Under the pieces are notes generated by a model that saw only the letters and a program-made list of their open reading frames with translations, did not search any database and was not told where the DNA came from. 64,000 nt of DNA from Prillingera fragicola (Eukaryota; Basidiomycota; Tremellomycetes; Trichosporonales; Trichosporonaceae), in assembly GCA_002335605.1 (NCBI GenBank), contig BEDY01000014.1:1-64000 (forward strand). Reading direction: 5' to 3'. This document shows positions 51,322-63,113 of the stretch, piece after piece. The position numbers and the translations under genes are program-made. Positions within the stretch are counted from its first letter, which is position 1. Every line of letters begins with the position of its first letter.

Positions 51322-53233
51322 ATGACGGTAGATCCCGCACCCGGAGACACAACTGACGACGCAGAAATCATAGCCATATCGGACGACGACGATGAAATCG
51401 CAATCCTAGGCTCGACAAGGGCCCGCTCCTCCTCCCCAGTCTTCATCCATGCGTCCCACACTACAACCCACGTCCAGCTACAGGCGGCCCCTTCTGGCCT
51501 TTTCGAAAGCCCCAGCTCGCCCGTGTTTGTGCGCGCGTCCGTGTCCGCGTCCATCTCGTATGTCGACGTCGGAAACTCTGATACCGAGGACGACGACAGT
51601 GATGAGGACGATTTTGCCAAAGTCATGGCGGCGTCGATTGCACAGTTTGAGCGCGAGACGCAGGGGGTGGGCATTGGGTCTGGGAGTGGCGTGGGGAGTA
51701 GTTTGAGGATAGCCGAGCCGGTGTCTAGGAAGGGCAAGGGGCGGGCTGTCGAGTGTGCGGCGAGCAGGGGTGTGTCGCTCGTGAGTGCTGCAGTCCTTCT
51801 GAGTGCTAATGGGCGTAGGCGCGCCATTCGCCGTATGATATTTTGGACGAGGAGATTGACGAGATTCTCGCACCGGGGTTGTCGCCTGCGTGTGGTCCTA
51901 GTCCGCCAAAGGCTAGGCCAAATAAGCGCAAAGCTTCTGCGGCTTCCGTGAGTGGGGATGTTTGGGCGGGTGCTGATATTAGATCGATGATGAGGACAAA
52001 GAGGAGCGTGCGCGTCTTAAGGCTGCAGAGAAAGAGGACCGAGCCAAGGCCCGCGCGGCAGAGAAGGAGGCGGACATGGAGAAACGCAAACTGCAGCGCG
52101 AACAAGCCAAAGCGGACAAGGAGGCTGAAAAGTCGTATCAGAAGAAACTCGGCGAGGTGAACCGGCTCCGCACGTCAAAGATTGACGCCCTAAGGGACGT
52201 CGAGATTCACATGGCGTATGACCTGTCGCTCCCGTCGTCGCCTATTGCCGGTGCACTCCCCGAGATCAAGCAGAGGGTCGCCGACTCGCACTCGTCCATC
52301 CACTTTCTCACTCCAGACGAGACTGTCGTACAAGGGACCATCCGCTTTCTTCGGCATGTGCGGGCCGAGTGGAACCCGCAGAAGAAGCAGTACATCCCAC
52401 TCGACAAGGAGCGCCAAGAATGGGACTCTGCGACAGTCCTGGTAGCGTCCGTGGACGCGATTGTCGACCACATTGCCGAGGGCGGCGACGCATTAATTGA
52501 GTGGCTCTCTGATGTCCGCCTCACGCTCTCCCTCAAGCCGTCTGATCAAATCTTGCTACTTGTCCGCGGACTCGACAAATACCACTCCAAGACACGTTCG
52601 ATTCACAACCGCAACTTTCGCGAGGCAGCTCGGGCTGGCATGAGTGCTGCCGAGTTTGGTGGAGCGGCAGTGTCGGGCCGCATTGAAAAGGAGGATATTG
52701 AGATGGAGCTGTTGCGAGCACAGGTCGTGCAACGCGTGTTTATCGTTCAAGGTGGGTTTCTTGGTGTGGACGTGGCTGACGGACAGTGGACAAGACGGAT
52801 GAGATCGAGGACTGGCTGTTCAACCTCGCTGGCGATGTCGCGATGCGTCCAGTAAGTGGAGCTGGTGGAGCATTGCTGACGGCAGTACAAACTGCTTACA
52901 AAATCGCACCTTCCCTTCTCTGCACCAGACGGCGGTGCTCGCAAAGCAGCCGAGCCAACCGAAGTCCTAGAGACAATGTTACAAGAGATCCAAGGCCTGA
53001 CGACCTCTGGCGCAAACAGCATTGCGTCAGAGTATCCCTCCTTCCGCCACCTGATGCGCGCATACGACAAGGCCGAGCGGCGCGGCCAGAATCCCGAGGA
53101 CATGCTCGTTGGCTGCGAAGTGTCGAGTCTGAAGAATGGCGCACCAAACGTCAATGGTCGTCGCATCGGTAGCTCGCTGTCGAACAAGGTGTACACGCTT
53201 ATGCGGGGCGACGACCCACTCACGCTGCTGTAA
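51322..53233 (+). CDS. EME1: Crossover junction endonuclease subunit EME1/MMS4
   Basis: Non-catalytic partner of MUS81, which cleaves branched DNA at stalled forks and joint molecules. Exons are 51322-51780, 51819-51947, 51983-52751, 52787-52851 and 52886-53233, closing to 589 residues. Near the N-terminus EIIAISDDDDEIAIL resembles a SUMO-interacting motif flanked by acid. A charged coiled region (about 200-265) carries many Lys/Glu. The nuclease-like domain follows (SKIDALRDVEIHMA, DQILLLVRGLDKYHSKTR, EMELLRAQVVQRVFIVQ, DEIEDWLFNLAGDVAMRPYK). The C-terminal helix-hairpin-helix part is IASEYPSFRHLMRAY. It lacks the ERKxxxD catalytic motif of MUS81, as expected for the partner. Confidence 0.85.
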
Positions 53234-53394
53234 CTAGCCGCTGTCTTTCCTGTCACTCATAGTAATATCGCATAGCTCTTGTCAATGATGTATCCTGTAT
53301 CATGCATGCGGTCAAAGGGTATCTCTAGCCCAACAACATCCCCACCCCATGCGTCTATGTCGAAAGAAAGCCAAGCGCCGTGAACATGGTCGTC

Positions 53395-54443
53395 CTACTC
53401 CTTGGTCTTCTTCTTCTTCTTGGCGGGCGACGCCTCAGCCTCGCTCTTGCGCTTCTTGAGCTTGGCATCCTTGTCCTCCTTGCTCTTCTTGCTCTTCTTC
53501 ACGGGCGTCTCCTCGGCCACGGGCACAGCGACCTCGTCCCCCTTGCTCTCCTCCTCCTCGGCGGCCTCGTCCTCGCTGCCCTCGTGGCTGGCAACAACAG
53601 TCGCAGCCGGCCCAGCAGTAGCGTACCCAGTGGTGAGGTTGCGGAACTTGAGGTTCTTGGGCTGCGCACGCTTAACCTTGGGTGGCGCGACAAACGCCTG
53701 CGGCCCCTCCTCGCCATCAGCAGGCGTCAGCAGCAAGTGGCGCGCAACCGTCGTGGGCGCGCGGACGAGCGCGCCGCCCTGCTTGAGCGAGGGAACAAAG
53801 AGGTTGAGACCACTCATCTCGGCGCCGGCGCCCGCGTCCGCTCCCGCGTCCACTGCTGAGAGGGTGTAGCGTGTGTTCTTGGTCGCGAGGCTGCCGCGCA
53901 CGCCCTTCTTGCTCGGCGCGGCCAGGGAGAGGGCGCTCAGACGGGCGGCCTTGAACTGCGGTCGTTAGCTAATGCAGGCTGGTGGTAGGTGGGAGCAGTC
54001 GTGCGAGCTCAGGCAGCGTCGTTGGCATGTTACCACCAGCCAGGTGTACTCACGTCGGCAGGCACACGGATCGCCCACAGCTCAACGCCCTTCTTATTGG
54101 CAAGCGCATCATACTCGAACGGCGACGACTTGAACGACACCGACACCTGCACGGGCTCCATACCAGCTGGGGGCTCGTACGCACTGCTTCCTGTCAGTAA
54201 TCTCTCTTTACGGGTGTATCAAAAAACGCACGGCAGGGGCGTCTTGCGGCCGCCGTTACTGCTCGATGCAGCAGCGCGCGCTGGCGTGCGGATCGGTGCC
54301 GAGTCAATGTCGTCGCTGTCGGCGCTGCTGGCGTCGGACTCGGAGTCGGATTCAGAGTCCGACTCAACAGTAGACGCCGAGACGGGAGGCGGGGCGGCCT
54401 TGACCTTTTGGCTCTTCTTGGAGGGGCCGGCGACCGCAGACAT
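53395..54443 (-). CDS. RNA polymerase I subunit RPA34-like
   Basis: Probable Pol I subunit of the A34.5/PAF49 family, which with A49 helps initiation and elongation on rDNA in the nucleolus. Exons are 54232-54443, 54054-54183 and 53395-53955, closing to 300 residues. The N-terminal 70 residues are acidic and Ser-rich (SDSESDSESDASS). The core has AYEPPAGMEPVQVS, then NKKGVELWAIRVPADFKAA, which fits the family. The C-terminal third is Glu-rich, then strongly Lys-rich (KKSKKSKEDKDAKLKKRK), a nucleolar-type tail. Family assignment rests on the core motif and tail, not on full alignment. Confidence 0.65.
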
Positions 54444-54710
54444 TGTGGATGGTGTGGTGGTTGTGTTGGTGCAGCGACCTTCAAAATGTTGAACTTCCTA
54501 GACTACTTTCTCACGGTGGCTCACAGTTGGCGACGGAAGCAGATTTCCCACCTCGTCATTTCCAGGCACGCACCAGCGCGGTTTCCGCCCAGCCTGCTCT
54601 ATGCGTTTGCTCATGCACTGCTCGAAATCATAATATAGCTTCTACTCTGCATCATACTACAGTATCTTACTCCATACGTAGACACTACTGCACTGTCCCA
54701 ACCTCTTCGC
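54444..54710. other. Short intergenic region
   Basis: 267 bp holding the promoter of the RPA34-like gene and the 3' UTR of 6-phosphogluconate dehydrogenase. Nothing else is seen. Confidence 0.4.
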
Positions 54711-56288
54711 TTAAGCGTTGTAGGTCGAAGACGAGACGTTACCCGAGGTGGCGGTCCACTTGACGTGGATGTCCTCGCCCTCCTTCATGTGGTCGTTCTC
54801 CTTTCCGGGCATGACACGGAAGGTGTGGGCACCGAAGTAGTCACGCTGGGCCTGGATGATGTTGGCGGGGACAACACCGGTACGGTAACCGTCGAAGAAC
54901 GAGAGGGCGGTGCCGTGGGCGGGGATGGGGATACCCCAGAGAGTAGCCTGGGCGTTGACGCGGCGCCATCCGGGCTGGGCCTCGGCAAGAGCCTTCTGGA
55001 AGAAGGGGGCGAACAGGAGCGACTCAAGGTCCTTGTTCTCGCGGTAAGCCGAGGTAATGTCGGAAAGGAAGACCGACTTGATGATGCAGCCACCGCGCCA
55101 CATGGCAGCGATACCAGCGTTGTTGAGGGTCCAGCCCTCAACAACGGCAGCCTCACGCATGAGCATGAAGCCCTGGGCGTACGAGATGATCTTGGAGGCG
55201 TAAAGGGCCTGCTCAAGGTCGTCGATGAACTGCTGCTTGTCGCCCTGGAAGGGCTCGGGCTTGGGGCCCGAGATGACCTTGGAGGCGCGGACACGCTCAG
55301 CCTTGAGCGACGAGAGGCAGCGGGCAAAGACGGCCTCGCCGATAAGGGTGACGGGCATGCCGTGGTCGAGGGCGTCGATGGCAGTCCACTTGCCGGTACC
55401 CTTCTGGCCAGCGGCGTCGAGAATCTTGTCGACAATGGGCTCACCGTCAGTGTCCTTGAAGCGGAGGATGTCGCGGGTGATCTCAATCAGGAAAGAGTTG
55501 AGAACGCCGTCCTGCCACTTGGCGAAGACGTCGGCAATCTCGTCGACCGAGAGGCCGAGACCGCGGCGGAGAATGTCGTAGGCCTCGGCGATGAGCTGCA
55601 TGTCTCCGTACTCGATACCGTTGTGGACCATCTTGACGTAGTGGCCCGAGCCGGTGCCACCGACCCAGTCGCAGCAGGGCTCGCCGTTGACCTGAGCAGC
55701 AATGTTCTGGAAAATGTCCTTGATGTGGGGCCAAGCAGCCTCCGAGCCGCCGGGCATGAGCGAGGGGCCGTTACGGGCACCCTCCTCACCGCCCGAAACA
55801 CCAGAGCCGACAAAGAGGATGCCCTTGGGCTCGAGCTCCTTGCAGCGGCGGGTGGTGTCGGGGTAGTGCGAGTTGCCACCGTCAATGATAATGTCGCCCT
55901 TCTCCATGTGGGGGAGGAGCTGCTCAATGAAGTCGTCAACGGGCTTGCCGGCCTTGACGAGGAGGATGACACGGCGGGGCTTCTTGAGCTTGTCGCAGAG
56001 CTCCTTGATGGAGTGGGCGCCAATCACGCTCTTGCCTAAAGGTCAGTAAACTATTAAGTACAGTGTGTACCCACCCTTGGCCTCGTTCTCGAGGAAGTGG
56101 TCAACCTTGGAGGTGGTGCTGTAAAGGTCAGCCTGCTTCTGGAAGGCGCGGATTGCCCGACCCCACTTTGCTCTCGCTACTCACCGGTTGTAGGCGCACA
56201 CCGTGAAACCGTGGTCCGCAGCATTGAGGATGAGGTTCTGGCCCATAACGGCAAGGCCGATGAGTCCAATGTCAGCGAGCTCGGTCAT
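54711..56288 (-). CDS. GND1: 6-phosphogluconate dehydrogenase (decarboxylating)
   Basis: Oxidative pentose phosphate pathway enzyme: 6-phosphogluconate plus NADP+ to ribulose 5-phosphate, CO2 and NADPH. Exons are 56185-56288, 56075-56118 and 54711-56035, closing to 490 residues, the family length. Seen are the dinucleotide motif GLIGLAVMGQNL, GDIIIDGGNSHYPDT, FVGSGVSGGEEGARNGPSLM, and GHYVKMVHNGIEYGDMQLIAEA, which holds the catalytic Lys and Glu region. The C-terminal part includes GTGKWTAIDALDHG, QRDYFGAHTF and a YNA end. Intron 1 has a GCTGAC branch point ahead of its TTTACAG acceptor. Strong C-ending codon bias leaves a long antisense open frame, which I reject as a gene. Confidence 0.97.
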
Positions 56289-57198
56289 TTTGATGGTGGG
56301 TAAAGATGGATGGAGGTGGGGTGGTGAGTGGTGGAAGCAAGAGTCGGGGGTTTAAAAGGCGGTCATCCTTGGGAAATCGGTCGGCCGGGTGTGTGTCAGG
56401 GTACACGTCATCGCAGTCTGATTGGTCCGCTGCCCCCGCCGCCGGCTGCATAGGGGCAGGTTCTGGCTGTGGGGGCAAGTGTCTGGGTGGTAGTCATCAG
56501 TCATGGCCAGCCTAGTCCCCACCAGCAGGGCCACCGTCTGCGGAGCTCGTTCGCCCCCAGCCCGCCCAGCACCACCACCAGCACCGCCCAGGGCCTGCCC
56601 TCTGCCTCTACACCGTGAGCCGTCAACTGCCGCACCCTGCTGACACCACCCAATCTGGCCCCGCACACTGAGCGGACATTAGCATTCCGCTTAGAAATTA
56701 GTTCACCTATATTACAAACGAATACCCACTGCCCGACACAACCAATGACGTCCAACCCTTGTAATTCCCTGCCCGAGTAGTAGTTGTATACGTGGGCAAA
56801 TAGGCGCACGACTACACATATGCTTATGCTACCCGTCCCACAAAGCAGCAAAACCGTCTCACGCTGTAGCCACTGTTCGTCTCATAGCCTCCTCAGCCAT
56901 CCCCAGTAAGCGGAGCCCAGCCCCGCTGCAGTACTCCGATTCACATTGCGCCATCGGACATGAGCAAGAACAGAGTCATGGCATCCAACAGCCGCGGCAC
57001 ATCGGACCGAACCTCCGGTGCCTCCAGTCACTCAAACCGCCTGAACGCGGCAATAGCCCAATCGCAGGGGGCGGACCCGTCCGGCCCGTTCAGTTGTGGT
57101 GACGGCCGTCTGGCTGGTTTTTCCACACCCACCTCCACATTCACAGTCCACCTCGCCAACGCGTCAACACGCCGCCCACCGCCGCAAAGACGAGAGCA
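56289..57198. promoter_or_regulatory. Divergent promoter region of GND1 and NDUFAF7
   Basis: 910 bp between divergent start codons. A CCAATGACGT word (about 56740-56750) combines a CCAAT box and a TGACGT half-site, but its use is unproven. Open frames here have no family words. The plus-strand frame at 56960-57238 overlaps the NDUFAF7 presequence in another phase and looks spurious. Confidence 0.45.
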
Positions 57199-58759
57199 AT
57201 GCAGGTCCACACTGTTCCCCGACTGGGAAAGGTTCTAGGTAGCAGGGCATCTTTGGTCCATCGCTGCTTGTCGTCGTCTGCAAAGGCCTTGTCCAGCACA
57301 CCAGCTCCTCCTGCTCCCACGGCCGTGCCCACGCCTGCTCCTTCCCTCGCCCAAATCATCGATGACACCATTGTTGTCCGTATCTACTTCTGTCTTTCAA
57401 CGAGCTTTCACTGACTTTCCAAGGCCACTGGGCCAATGCCGGTGGCGCGGTACATGCAGATGTGTCTGACGCACCCGACATTGGGATACTACTCGCAAGG
57501 CGATGTCTTTGGAAAGAAGGGCGACTTTATCACGTCGCCCGAGATCAGCCAGATCTTTGGCGAGGTGAGGTTCTGGGCAATCGCCTTTGACTGACAGTCA
57601 GCTCGTCGCCATCTGGCTGATTACACGATGGATGGCTGCTGGCAGCCCAGCAAAATGTCGATTGGTGGAGCTCGGCCCCGGTCGTGGAACGCTTATGGAC
57701 GACGTTCTGAGGGTGAGTGGAGATGCCAAAGGACGAACTGACGCATAGACGTTCAACTCTCTTGCTCGTACCACTGCCATCGAGGAGGTTATCCTCGTGG
57801 AGAACAGTGAAAAGATGCGCGACGTGCAGAAGAGCAAGCTCGAGGAACGCACCAAGCAGCTGGGTGCCACGTTGAGCTGGAGCGACGATGTGGCGGGAAT
57901 TGCGCCTTGTGAGTGCCCAGTGACTGCTCAGTTGCAAGAACTGACATCAAAGCCGAGTCCTTCACCATGGTCGTAGCACACGAGTTCTTTGACGCGCTCC
58001 CAATCCACATCCTGCAGCATACCCAGGAAGGCTTCCGCGAGGTTCGCGTTGACCGTAACCCCTCCTAGTGAGTAGCTGCTTTGCTTTCTCTACTAATGTG
58101 TCAGTCTTCCCGCTGCCGACAACTCGCGCTTCACTCTCGCCCTCGACCGCGGAGAAAGTCTATTGTCCTCAATCCTACCCGCTGCCTCGCAGCGCTTCAA
58201 ATCACTCCCCATCGGCAGCCGCTTCGAGGTGTCTCCCGACGCGTCTCGCATTGCCCGCGGCATTAGCAAGATGATGGAGAAGGGTGGTGCAGGTCTGTTT
58301 GTCGACTACGGAGGTGACAGGTCGTTCTCGAACAGCATCAGGGTGAGTAACAACCATGAAGAGGCGACACTGACGATGCAGGCGTTTAGGAATCACAAGA
58401 TCGTGGACATTTTCGACAAGCCCGGATCCTCGGACCTCACCGCCAATGTCGACTTTGCCTACCTGAAGGAGTCTATGGCTGGCCTCGTCACACCACTCGG
58501 ACCCATCCCCCAGTCACGATTCTTGCTATCGCTCGGCCTGGAGCCGCGGCTGAAAAAGCTCCTCGCATCGGCAACGGATGCTGAGACAAAGGAGCGCCTG
58601 AACCAGGGAGCCAAGCGTCTTATCGACACCACGGGCATGGGCAGCCAGTACCAGGTCATGGGCGTTGTCACTGGCAAGGCCGCAGAGGGCGACCAATACC
58701 CGTTCTCGCCTCCGACCATCCCCACGCCCAAACCAGGACCTGTGCAGGCCAAGCTCTAG
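57199..58759 (+). CDS. NDUFAF7: Mitochondrial protein arginine methyltransferase NDUFAF7 (MidA family)
   Basis: SAM-dependent methyltransferase that modifies a complex I subunit during assembly. Exons are 57199-57375, 57424-57564, 57602-57712, 57749-57908, 57953-58067, 58105-58342 and 58382-58759, closing to 439 residues. The N-terminus ([20 protein letters not shown]) is a likely presequence. Domain words are [43 protein letters not shown] (SAM site), [22 protein letters not shown] and [19 protein letters not shown]. The first donor (GTCCGT at 57376) is non-standard but is the best placed to keep frame. It implies this fungus has respiratory complex I. Confidence 0.92.
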
Positions 58760-59131
58760 TCCTATAGCACACATTCATATCATTAATGCATCAGCATTGC
58801 TCATCCCTTGCATGTATCAGGAGGGCGTGTCTGTAGCGCCTGGTAAATTTCTGTAAGCAACCGCAGAGAGATGTGTCGGTGATCGGTCTCTGATCGGCAA
58901 GCCGGCCCAGGGTGTCCGGTCATCTGCCGCCGGCGTGCTGCGGCCCGCATTCCCCCACCAGGTCCACCACCCACAACGTCACCTGCAGCTGGGAAAGTCT
59001 ATTCCACATCAAGCAAACGTCACCACCAGCCTGTCAGCAGACCTTGGCCATTCACAGCACATCCATTAGCACTCGCGCCACCCACTACCCCACTCTCACT
59101 GTCTCTTGTCACATCATCTGCAGTATCCACT
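58760..59131. other. Intergenic region between NDUFAF7 and the epimerase
   Basis: 372 bp between genes on the same strand. Terminator and promoter functions are presumed. No repeat or RNA gene is visible. Confidence 0.4.
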
Positions 59132-60282
<1,151 letters not shown>

Positions 60283-60724
60283 CTAGCTTCGAGAATGTAG
60301 AAAAGAAACATTGCCAAAGGCTCAGTGTTCGTTCAAGAGGAGCCGCATGCACATATTGAGAAGGTTCAGGCTACACCCTCGGCTCAGTCGTAGGTGCGCG
60401 GGTGGCGCCACACTTGATCATGTCTCATTCTACTGTTTCAGCTCGTTCCACCTTTCTCATGCAAGAATCAGGACCAACATGTCAAACAGATGCCATCTAG
60501 TAACCTCCATGCATGCTGCCAGACTTGTCAGTGCTATGCATGCATAATACGGTCTCGGATTCCACTCTGTGGCAGAAGAAGTTTCCAGCACAGTCCTTTA
60601 AATCTGCTTCCGCCGTGGAGGTCGATCATGTCCGTCACCGCCGCTTGCACCTCGTCGACAACGTTGACGCTGAAGTATCCTTCTCCCTCACTTTCATTTC
60701 AACCACAAAACAAAATCATCAAAA
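60283..60724. other. Intergenic region between the epimerase and p23
   Basis: About 440 bp. The pyrimidine- and CA-rich stretch just before 60725 fits a strong promoter or leader. No other feature is recognised. Confidence 0.4.
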
Positions 60725-61742
60725 ATGTCTGCTCCCAAGACCCTCCACCCCGAGATCATGTACGCTGAGCGTTCGTCGGCCGACGACGCCGAGAAGGTTA
60801 GTTTACGCCCGAGGAGGCAGAGAGGCGACATCCTCGCACCTTCTTTGCCTGTCTCACACAGGTCCTTTCGAGCGGCCCGCTGACGACGACAGAACATTAT
60901 CTACTTCACCATCAACGTCCCCGACATCCAGGGCGAGCCCAAGCTCGAGATCACCGCCGACCACGTCAAGTTTGCGGCCACTTCGGGCGAGTGAGTCCCG
61001 AAACCAGTAACGTAAAGGGCGCAGACTGACAACTTGCAGCGCCTCGAAGGGTCTCCCCGTCAAGTCGTGGGAGTGCGATGTTCACCTCTGGGGCGAGATC
61101 AACCCCGACGCGACCAAGAAGCTCACCACCTCGCGCGCCATCCTCCTCATCCTCCAGAAGAAGGAGCTCAACTCCGAGTACTGGCCCCGCCTCACCAAGG
61201 AGAAGCCTAACCGCAACTGGATCAAGACCGACTTTGCCAGGGTGAGTGTGCCTGTGGCAGAACACGCAGAGAAGTAGCTGACGACGACAGTGGGCCGACG
61301 AGGACGAGCAGGAGGGCGCCGAGGTCGAGATGCCCGAGGGCATGGACGCCATGGGCGGCGGCGGCATGCCCGGCCTCCCCGGAGGTGGAATGGGCGGCAT
61401 GGAGCAGATGATGGCTGGTATGGGCGGCGGCATGGGCGGTGGCATGCCTGGCATGCCTGGTATGGGTGGCATGGGTGGTGGTGCTGGCGGCATGGACTTT
61501 GTGAGTCGTCGAGCGCGTGTTTGTTGGAAAAGAGAGCTGACTGTTTCAGGCCAAGTTGATGGAGCAGATGGGCGGCATGGGTGGCGCTGGTATGCCCGGC
61601 ATGCCCGACCTCTCTGGCCTCGACGGCGACGACGAGGGTGAGGACGTTGCCGAGGCCAAGGCCGGCGAGCCCGAGGTGAGTAGCAGCGTTGAAAGTATCA
61701 AGACACGAGGCTGACACGCATCAGATCGAGGAGGTCGAGTAA
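60725..61742 (+). CDS. SBA1: Hsp90 co-chaperone p23/Sba1
   Basis: CS-domain co-chaperone that stabilises the ATP-bound Hsp90-client complex. Exons are 60725-60796, 60893-60990, 61040-61241, 61291-61500, 61550-61675 and 61725-61742, closing to 241 residues. The CS domain (residues 5-125) shows LHPEIMYAERS, IIYFTINVPDI, WECDVHLWGEI and YWPRLTKEKPNRNWIKTDF, then WADEDEQ. The tail is a Gly/Met-rich run (many GGMPGMPGMGGMGG-type words) ending in acidic residues (DLSGLDGDDEGED). Gly/Met repeats occur in several fungal p23 proteins. The last coding exon is 18 nt. It is much longer than human p23 (160 residues) because of the tail. Confidence 0.94.
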
Positions 61743-61994
61743 ACCTATGTGTCAAATTATTCCAAGTGTGCACTTTACTTCATAGCTATGCAAGGTCTGC
61801 ATGTGATAGTTTAAACTAGCATGCGCGTCTGTGGTCGTCGCAGCAGAGTTGTGGTACAAGCCGCCCAAAACCAAAGCCCCCACCCAAATGTTGCAGTGTC
61901 CAAACTTAGATCATGTCGTCATTGCCAGGCCCCAAGGTTACTGTCATGAATTATCACGCCGGGTGCAGCATCCCTCACTTGTCTTCATCCCACA

Positions 61995-62982
61995 ATGGCC
62001 CCCTTGCTAGAGGTCAAGAACCTCACCCTGCGCCGAGACGACGGCACAGGCTCGGCCATTCTCAGCGTACGTCGTGCTCAGCTACGCAGCCAAGCTGACG
62101 GCGGCAGAATGTAAACCTCCAAGTGCGCGAGGGCGATGTGGTCCTGATTAAAGGCGAGAGTGGATGCGGGTGCGTTACTGGCATGGGTGCGTCGATACTG
62201 ACAACGTACAAGCAAGACGACGTTTCTCAAGTGCGTGTCCGAGCTCAACGTGTATCAGGACGGCGAGATTCTCCTGTACGGCAAGTAGGTGTCACCTTCC
62301 CCCGAGTCACCCCTCCGTGCCGATCGAAACACACACTGACAGCACGAAGGAGCGCCGAATCGTACGGCATCCCATGCTATCGCACAATGGTACAATACGT
62401 GCCCCAGCGCCCGTCTATGCTCCCCGGGACACCGCTCGAATTTCTCGAGCACTGCCGCGGCTTTGCTGCGCGCAAGAACCGTGACGCCAAGGTCGACAAG
62501 GACGGCGGCGAGCGCGTCGACCCCATGAAGCTCGCTAGCGAGTGGGGGATCGACCAGTACCTGTGGAAGCGCGAGTGGGCGACCTTGTCCGGCGGTGAGG
62601 GGCAGCGGATCGCGCTGGCGATCGCGGTCGGGCTGGGCGGTGCCGATGTGATTCTGCTCGACGGTTAGTGGATGCGGCCGAGGAGTGTGCCCCCTGCTGA
62701 CGATCAAAGAGCCGACGTCGGCGCTCGATGAGCAGTGCATGAAGGCTGTCGAAAAGTCGCTTGTGGGCCTACTGCCGCGCGCACCTGCTGGTGCGACAAC
62801 GGTAAGTTGACTTTGCATTCTGCGGACGACTGAAGTGTGGCTGACGACATGTGAAGGGAACAGACATCCCCCGCAAGGGTAATGGAAAGGGTCCCAAGGC
62901 GCTGCTGTGGATCACGCACTCGAACGAGCAGGCTCAGCGCGTGGGTACGCGCGAGCTCAACCTCTCAAACCACACAAATTAG
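61995..62982 (+). CDS. Stand-alone ABC ATPase (STAR1/FetA-like)
   Basis: Soluble single ATP-binding domain with no membrane segment. Such subunits in bacteria and plants pair with a separate membrane protein. Exons are 61995-62066, 62108-62169, 62213-62284, 62350-62663, 62710-62801 and 62857-62982, closing to 245 residues. Motifs are LLEVKNLTLRRDDG, Walker A GESGCGKTTFL, Q-loop MVQYVPQRPSMLPGTP, signature LSGGEGQRIALAIA, Walker B VILLDEPTSALDE and H-loop LLWITHSNEQAQR. Three of its five introns end in AAG. No partner membrane protein is nearby. It is most like the lipid/metal-type STAR1, FetA and YbbL ATPases; the substrate is unknown. Confidence 0.85.
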
Positions 62983-63113
62983 GTCATTGCACGGATTGGT
63001 TGGTGGATATAGCGTTTGAGACACTCATGTATTGTTCCTGCTCCGTTGCAACGTCAAGTCCCAATGATGCAGAATACATAATTTTATGCCTAGATGATGA
63101 ACTCTAACAAACT
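62983..63113. other. Convergent 3' region between the ABC ATPase and DBP7
   Basis: 131 bp between two converging genes; shared terminator space. No further structure is seen. Confidence 0.4.

Noticed and set aside
54765..56039. 424-codon plus-strand open frame antisense to GND1
   Set aside because: It mirrors the full GND1 exon 3, has a biased Val/Leu/Gly/Asp composition expected from antisense of C-ending codons, and shows no family motif.
56960..57238. 92-codon frame upstream of and overlapping NDUFAF7
   Set aside because: Different phase from the clear mitochondrial presequence and methyltransferase frame; composition is non-specific.
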